From Syntrophaceae bacterium UBA1163 (GTDB lineage Bacteria; Desulfobacterota; BSN033; UBA1163): DNA of 17,784 nucleotides. The translations under genes were made by a program, and so were the position numbers. The notes under the pieces were generated by a model that was given only the letters and a program-made list of their open reading frames with translations, was not told the origin of the DNA and searched no databases. Of this stretch, positions 14,294-17,784 are shown in pieces (the first letter of the stretch is position 1; each line of letters begins with the position of its first letter). Location: NCBI GenBank assembly GCA_002311635.1, contig DBZJ01000134.1, positions 1-17,784 of the forward strand, read 5' to 3'.

Positions 14294-15019
14294 TCAACCC
14301 TCCAGTAACTTACAAATCTCTGAGGCGTCTCTCAGGATGTAGTCCGCTCCTGCCCTCTCAAACTCTTCTTTCTTTGTCCCTCCTGTCAATACGCCAATGG
14401 TCTTCATACCTACTCGTCTTCCTGCCTGAACGTCAATGATATGATCCCCAACCATCACGGCGTCTTCCCCCGATGTCTTCAACCTTTTTAACGCGTAGAT
14501 TAAGTGGTCCGGGTGGGGCTTGACCTTCTTCACCGAATTTCTCGAAACGAAGACATCGCAGAAATCATTGATGGAAGGAAAAACCTTTCGAACAGCGTCC
14601 TCGCAGTTCCGCGTGATGATCCCGATCTTAACTCCTTTTCCTCTCAACTTTTTTAAAGTTGCCCCCGTCCCCGGAATCAGCCTCCCCTCTTCCGCGGCTC
14701 CCATTTCTACTTCGTGGAGAATAGCATGGGACTCCTGGTAAAATTTTCCCGCGGCGGAGGGGTTTTTAACCCGCAGGGCTTGATAGACCTCGTCAGTGAT
14801 CTCAAGCAGATACTTCTCCTGAATCGTCTCAGGGCTAATCCCATACCCCTTCATTAAACCGAATATCCGCTCTCTCATGAGAGAAAAATCGATATTGAGG
14901 ACAGCGAGGGTCCCATCGAAATCGAAGACGACTGCCTTAATTTTAAGACGCGGATCCTTTTTCTCGAAGGCATCCATAGTATTTCCAAAGGACCTTTTCA
15001 GCGGGAAGAAATTTACCAT
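14294..15019 (-). CDS. HAD superfamily phosphatase (PGP-like, subfamily I)
   Basis: A 241-residue HAD hydrolase with a C1 helical cap, resembling phosphoglycolate phosphatase/beta-phosphoglucomutase-like proteins. Motif I is VFDFDGTL (Asp33 and Asp35), motif II is IITRN, the lysine motif is KKVKPHPD, and motif III is MVGDHIIDVQAG. The substrate cannot be told from sequence. The start is uncertain: the first 14 residues (MVNFFPLKRSFGNT) look unlike the family, and an ATG at 14977 would give a normal HAD N-terminus; neither start has a strong ribosome binding site. It is transcribed just before ridA (4-bp gap) and divergently from the GYD gene. Confidence 0.87.
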   Translation of the reverse strand: MVNFFPLKRSFGNTMDAFEKKDPRLKIKAVVFDFDGTLAVLNIDFSLMRERIFGLMKGYGISPETIQEKYLLEITDEVYQALRVKNPSAAGKFYQESHAILHEVEMGAAEEGRLIPGTGATLKKLRGKGVKIGIITRNCEDAVRKVFPSINDFCDVFVSRNSVKKVKPHPDHLIYALKRLKTSGEDAVMVGDHIIDVQAGRRVGMKTIGVLTGGTKKEEFERAGADYILRDASEICKLLEG

Positions 15020-15112
15020 TCTCTTTTACCACATGAAAATCGATAAGCCAAGAAATTTCATCCGTCCTGGGTCCCCGGTTCTCTCTTATTCTCACCGTGT
15101 CAAAGGGGGATA

Positions 15113-15121
15113 TGATATAAT
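15113..15121 (+). promoter_or_regulatory. Extended -10 promoter of the GYD gene
   Basis: TG-A-TATAAT with TG at 15113-15114 and TATAAT at 15116-15121 is a perfect extended -10. No good -35 lies upstream. The transcript would begin near 15128, about 55 nt before the ATG. It has the same form as the glpA promoter. Confidence 0.55.
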
Positions 15122-15182
15122 AACCTTGGAAGGTGTGCTGTGAAGAGCGTCTTCTTTCTATAACCATAAAGGAGGTGATGTT

Positions 15183-15476
15183 ATGCCAGTCTATCTCATG
15201 CTCACCACTCTAACCGATGAAGGGCGGAAGACAGTCAAAGAGAAGCCGAGCAGGATCAAACAAGTTAACAAGGAAGTGGAGAAGATGGGGGTTAAGATTC
15301 TTTGCCAGTACGCTCTCTTGGGCGCGTATGACTTCGTGAACATCCTGGAAGCTCCTGATAACCAGACGATGGCCAGGGTGGCATTGGAATTGGGTTCCAG
15401 GGGAGCTCTGAATACCACCACACTTGCGGCCCTATCCATTGATGAATTTATCAATGCACTGAAAAAGAAAAAATAG
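15183..15476 (+). CDS. GYD domain-containing protein
   Basis: A 97-residue protein of the GYD family (COG4274), a small ferredoxin-like alpha/beta fold seen in many bacteria and archaea with unknown function. The family signature appears as LLGAYDFVNILEAPD in the middle, with Ala in place of the first Gly-Tyr residue. The N-terminus MPVYLMLTTLTDEGRKTVKEKP and the C-terminal ALSIDEFINALKK match the family's usual layout. A near-perfect Shine-Dalgarno (AAAGGAGGTGAT, 15168-15179) suggests strong translation. It stands alone: divergent from the HAD/ridA unit, with a 442-bp gap to the next gene. Confidence 0.88.
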   Translation: MPVYLMLTTLTDEGRKTVKEKPSRIKQVNKEVEKMGVKILCQYALLGAYDFVNILEAPDNQTMARVALELGSRGALNTTTLAALSIDEFINALKKKK

Positions 15477-15863
15477 ATGGAGATTCTCACGAAGGTCTCT
15501 TCAAGCGATTTCGGCACACCTTCCACCGAGGGAGAGTATCCTTATCTTTTAGCTTTTTCTCGTTGAAAAACTTTCTCTGCCCTTATTTTTAAAAACAGCC
15601 CGAAGAACCATCCATTCGGCAATTCTTGTCGAGTTCGTCGTCAAACCTGTCGAATCTCTCTATTGATCGAAATCTAAGAAGAATGCCTTTAATACTTTTA
15701 AAAGATCGACAAAATATTCCGTAAAAGACAAAGCTCCAAGGTCCGATGCCTTAAGAGAATTGAATTATTCCTAAGACCTGAGACCTTAATAAGCGTTTAA
15801 ATATTCTGGATAAATCAGGCTTAGGACGGCACGAAAGATTGCTTCAATTCTCGTGAGAATGGA
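15477..15863 (+). other. Long intergenic region upstream of the ZraP-like gene; candidate enhancer sites
   Basis: Nearly 390 bases with no credible gene and no clear terminator for the GYD gene. Noticeable features are TGTCGA at 15627-15632 and 15648-15653 (exactly 21 bp, two helical turns, apart), its reverse complement TCGACA at 15706-15711, and an inverted pair CCGAA (15600-15604) and TTCGG (15615-15619). They lie 150-260 bp upstream of the sigma-54 promoter, the normal distance for an enhancer-binding protein. GACCT occurs twice near 15775-15785. Their role is inferred from spacing alone. Confidence 0.4.
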
Positions 15864-15880
15864 TTGGCACAGGAGTTGCT
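15864..15880 (+). promoter_or_regulatory. Sigma-54 promoter of the ZraP-like gene
   Basis: TTGGCAC-AGGAG-TTGCT matches the sigma-54 consensus YTGGCACGRNNNTTGCW at every specified position but one. GG (15866-15867) and GC (15878-15879) are separated by exactly ten bases, the invariant spacing. Transcription would start near 15891, giving a leader of about 28 nt that includes AAAAAGGAGG before the ATG at 15919. Sigma-54 promoters need an upstream-bound AAA+ activator. Confidence 0.8.
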
Positions 15881-15918
15881 TCCGTATATCCACGAAAGAA
15901 AAAAAGGAGGTAAAGTCC

Positions 15919-16413
15919 ATGAAAAAGGCGATGATTGCATTGGCGTTGGTTGCTGTGATGTTCTTAGGTGTCTCGTACGTCTTTGCACTAGATCCGGGTG
16001 CTGGTCCAAGCCATGGCCCTGGATGGATGCACGGTCAGGAACACCGGGGACACTGGGATAAGCTTAACCTCACCCCAGAGCAAAAGACGAAGTTCCAGGA
16101 ATTGCGTCGAAAGTTTATAGCGGAAAATGCTCAACTCATCGGGGCGCTTGTGGCCAAAAGGCTGGAATTCAACTCATTGTGGACCGATCCAAAGGCCGAT
16201 TCGCAAGCTATTCTGGCCAAAGAAAGGGAGTTGAGAGACCTTAAGAACCGGATGAAGGACAAGATTATCCAATATAAATTGGAAGCTCGCAGTTCACTCA
16301 CGCCCGAACAGATTGAGAAGTTTGGAGCAATGGGGAGAATGGGTCACGGTTCTGGTCATGGTTTCAAGACGGGCCATGGCCAAGGCATGGGCTGCCCCGG
16401 TATGCGGGAGTAA
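15919..16413 (+). CDS. ZraP/Spy-CpxP-like periplasmic metal-binding protein
   Basis: A secreted, helical, zinc-resistance-associated or Spy/CpxP-type protein of 164 residues, expected to act in the periplasm as a metal-binding chaperone or sensor. It has a clear signal peptide (MKKAMIALALVAVMFLGVSY, cut after VFA at residue 23), two LTPEQ motifs (51-55 and 127-131) that mark the LTXXQ family, a helical body between them with many Lys, Arg and Glu, and a His/Gly-rich tail (HGSGHG, TGHGQGMGC) suited to metal binding. More His residues follow the signal peptide. The start at 15919 is fixed by AAAAAGGAGG eight bases upstream and the signal peptide; a start at 15853 would place the sigma-54 promoter inside the gene. 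It stands alone with its own terminator. E. coli zraP is likewise sigma-54 controlled, through ZraR. Confidence 0.88.
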   Translation: MKKAMIALALVAVMFLGVSYVFALDPGAGPSHGPGWMHGQEHRGHWDKLNLTPEQKTKFQELRRKFIAENAQLIGALVAKRLEFNSLWTDPKADSQAILAKERELRDLKNRMKDKIIQYKLEARSSLTPEQIEKFGAMGRMGHGSGHGFKTGHGQGMGCPGMRE

Positions 16414-16431
16414 GAATGCGCACCGCTTGAG

Positions 16432-16474
16432 AAAAGGAGAAAGGGGGAGGAAACTTCCTCTTTCTCCTTTTTCT
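16432..16474 (+). terminator. Intrinsic terminator after the ZraP-like gene
   Basis: AAAAGGAGAAAG (16432-16443) pairs with CTTTCTCCTTTT, and GGAGG with CTTCC inside, around a short AAA loop; a run of T follows at 16468-16472. It lies 19 bp after the stop codon and makes the gene monocistronic. Confidence 0.8.
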
Positions 16475-16534
16475 GACTTACCGATCAGAGGACGACAAGT
16501 CTTTTTGTCAAAATTATCTTCTTGGATAAAGATG

Positions 16535-16543
16535 TGTTATAAA
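16535..16543 (+). promoter_or_regulatory. Possible extended -10 promoter of the carboxypeptidase gene
   Basis: TG-T-TATAAA (TG at 16535-16536, TATAAA at 16538-16543) is an extended -10 like those of glpA and the GYD gene. A second candidate, TTGACC (16562-16567) with GATAGT (16584-16589), would start transcription almost at the GTG. Which one is used cannot be decided here. Confidence 0.4.
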
Positions 16544-16602
16544 TTTCTTAGCATTGTCGATTTGACCTTTATTCTCTCTGGGAGATAGTCAAACCCTTAA
16601 AA

Positions 16603-17529
16603 GTGAACGGAGCAACTTCAAGGCCACGCACTGAAAGAGAAACCTCGGGTGATCACCCTCCCGCGTCTCACCCACCCTTAAGGGCCACCTTTTCAAAAAG
16701 CAGATCTACAAAGATTCTTTTGCGTGCATTGGGATTCTCCGCGTCGATTTTCTCGCTTTTCCTCTCAACCGCCTTTGGCGAGACGGTGGACGCTCGATCT
16801 GCAGTGATAAGGGAAGCGTCCACCGGAAGGGTCCTCTATGCGAAAAACCCCGATCTTCGGCTTCCCCCGGCAAGCACTGCGAAACTGATGACAGCGATTC
16901 TGGTGATAGAGAAAGCGAACCTCAACGATGTCGTAACGATAAGCAAGAATGCTTCCCGGGTTCGTCCTTTGAAAGCTGGTTTCAAAAAGGGGGATAAAGT
17001 TACGGTTGAGGAACTTCTTTACGCGGCTCTTATAAAATCTGCAAACGATGCTGCCGTTGCTCTGGCAGAGGTTGTAGCCGGTTCTGAGGAAAACTTTGTC
17101 TGTCTCATGAATCAGAAAACGGCGGTCCTAGGGGCAAAGGATACTCAATTCATAAACGCAACTGGCCTCCCCGGTCCCCGCCAATACACGACGGCCTTTG
17201 ACTTATCAACCATTATGGTATCCGCACTGAGCTATCCCAAGTTGAGAGAGATCATTGGGACTCCTGTGGCAGAATTCTCGACCAGAGACGGGAGACACTT
17301 GTCCCTGAAAAATACAGACAAACTCTTATGGTCTGACGAGTGCGTGATAGGCGGGAAAACAGGCTATACTTTTACGGCCGGGCACTGTTTCGTAGGCGCC
17401 GCTGAGCGTGAGAAAGCAACCATTATTGTTGCCCTTCTTGGGAGTCCAAGCCGGAATCGTCTTTGGAAGGAGACAGAAGCGCTGATTGACAAGGGTTTCC
17501 AAATGATAGGGAATCACAACCAGCCTTGA
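16603..17529 (+). CDS. D-alanyl-D-alanine carboxypeptidase, peptidase S11 family
   Basis: Periplasmic penicillin-binding protein that trims the terminal D-alanine from peptidoglycan stem peptides. In the 308-residue frame all three catalytic motifs of the serine penicillin-recognising enzymes are present: SxxK as Ser91-Thr-Ala-Lys94, SxN as Ser146-Ala-Asn148, and KTG as Lys252-Thr-Gly254. It lacks the C-terminal beta domain and membrane-anchoring helix of DacA/PBP5, so it may be soluble or held by an uncleaved N-terminal helix. The start is uncertain. The GTG at 16603 has no good ribosome binding site and gives a 38-residue basic extension before the signal sequence; a TTG at 16720 would give a short normal signal peptide (MRALGFSASIFSLFLSTAFG). 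A perfect 12-bp palindrome GGGTGATCACCC (16647-16658) lies in the disputed part. Confidence 0.9.
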   Translation: MNGATSRPRTERETSGDHPPASHPPLRATFSKSRSTKILLRALGFSASIFSLFLSTAFGETVDARSAVIREASTGRVLYAKNPDLRLPPASTAKLMTAILVIEKANLNDVVTISKNASRVRPLKAGFKKGDKVTVEELLYAALIKSANDAAVALAEVVAGSEENFVCLMNQKTAVLGAKDTQFINATGLPGPRQYTTAFDLSTIMVSALSYPKLREIIGTPVAEFSTRDGRHLSLKNTDKLLWSDECVIGGKTGYTFTAGHCFVGAAEREKATIIVALLGSPSRNRLWKETEALIDKGFQMIGNHNQP

Positions 17530-17781
17530 TTGCGGAAGCGAAAGAGGATTAAGACGCTGAAAGGCATTTTCAGAAGAAAAGCATTTTGGTTTACTCTTGT
17601 CGTCCTTTTGTTTGCCGCGTGCATCTATCCCCCTTTTCTATTGATGACGGAGGGAGGAATTACGGTGGGAAGAAGATGGGATTGGATTCTCACACTTCCT
17701 ACTCCCCAGGAGGTGCCTAGAATTGATTTGGCAATGTTATTCGTCGAGGCGATCATCGCTATTCTAATACAAACGCATTAA
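17530..17781 (+). CDS. Small membrane protein of unknown function
   Basis: An 83-residue frame that opens with TTG directly after the carboxypeptidase stop (TGATTG), so it would be translationally coupled. A very basic N-terminus (RKRKRIKTLKGIFRRK) is followed by a transmembrane helix (AFWFTLVVLLFAACIYPPFLL), a short polar loop with GGITVGRRWDWIL and PRID, and a second hydrophobic segment (LAMLFVEAIIAILI) ending abruptly in QTH. This two-helix layout with a short aromatic/Gly loop is common among small hypothetical membrane proteins; I do not recognise a named family. There is no Shine-Dalgarno, and the C-terminus looks short. The hydrophobic pattern makes it likely to be real. Confidence 0.55.
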   Translation: MRKRKRIKTLKGIFRRKAFWFTLVVLLFAACIYPPFLLMTEGGITVGRRWDWILTLPTPQEVPRIDLAMLFVEAIIAILIQTH

Positions 17782-17784
17782 GTA

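Noticed and set aside
15098..15103. Perfect TTGACA on the minus strand upstream of the HAD/ridA unit
   Set aside because: No -10-like hexamer lies 16-19 bp downstream on that strand; the best AT-rich match is at about 8 bp, so it is probably chance.
15853..15918. Longer start for the ZraP-like gene at 15853
   Set aside because: It would place the sigma-54 promoter inside the coding sequence and 22 residues before a normal signal peptide; the ATG at 15919 has a strong ribosome binding site.

Overview
This looks like a stretch of chromosome from an anaerobic, metabolically versatile Gram-negative bacterium, most likely a deltaproteobacterium in the broad sense (Desulfobacterota-like). The evidence is indirect. 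There is an anaerobic GlpABC glycerol-3-phosphate dehydrogenase, a molybdenum-cofactor cluster led by a riboswitch, a periplasmic ZraP/Spy-like protein behind a sigma-54 promoter, a soluble PAS kinase with an HQIRNP H-box, and several dispersed intergenic repeat families. Composition is moderate in GC and uniform, and almost every long gene is a recognisable housekeeping or metabolic gene. No phage, IS element, CRISPR array, rRNA or tRNA was seen.

Layout. 65-1189 (minus): soluble PAS histidine kinase. 1389-5685 (plus): glpA, glpB, glpC, behind an extended -10 promoter; the gaps between them are filled with repeats. 5724-7553 (minus, facing glpC): a two-gene unit in which a PiT phosphate transporter is followed by a HAD-IIA phosphatase. 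7554-8025: divergent control region holding the PiT promoter on the minus strand and, on the plus strand, a moaA promoter, a Moco-type riboswitch, an intrinsic terminator that shares a strand with aptamer stem P1, and two REP-like palindromes on either side. 8026-11594 (plus): moaA, moaC, a MOSC-domain gene, mogA and a DUF169 gene. 11895-12311 (plus): YjbQ-family gene. 12345-15019 (minus): der, ridA and a HAD phosphatase. 15183-15476 (plus): GYD-domain protein. 15864-16413 (plus): sigma-54 promoter and a ZraP-like metal-binding periplasmic protein with its own terminator. 16603-17781 (plus): D-alanyl-D-alanine carboxypeptidase followed at once by a small membrane protein.

How it works together. 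GlpABC would oxidise glycerol-3-phosphate to dihydroxyacetone phosphate and pass electrons to the membrane quinone pool. The neighbouring HAD-IIA phosphatase and phosphate transporter could handle phosphate from the same substrate pool (inference). MoaA and MoaC make the pterin precursor of the molybdenum cofactor, MogA adenylylates molybdopterin, and the MOSC and DUF169 proteins are probable accessories. The most interesting regulatory signal is the moaA leader: pairing of P1 and formation of the terminator are mutually exclusive, which predicts that cofactor binding permits transcription, the opposite sense from the known E. coli moaA switch. Second is the near-consensus sigma-54 promoter of the ZraP-like gene, matching how zraP is controlled in enterobacteria although no ZraSR pair lies beside it.
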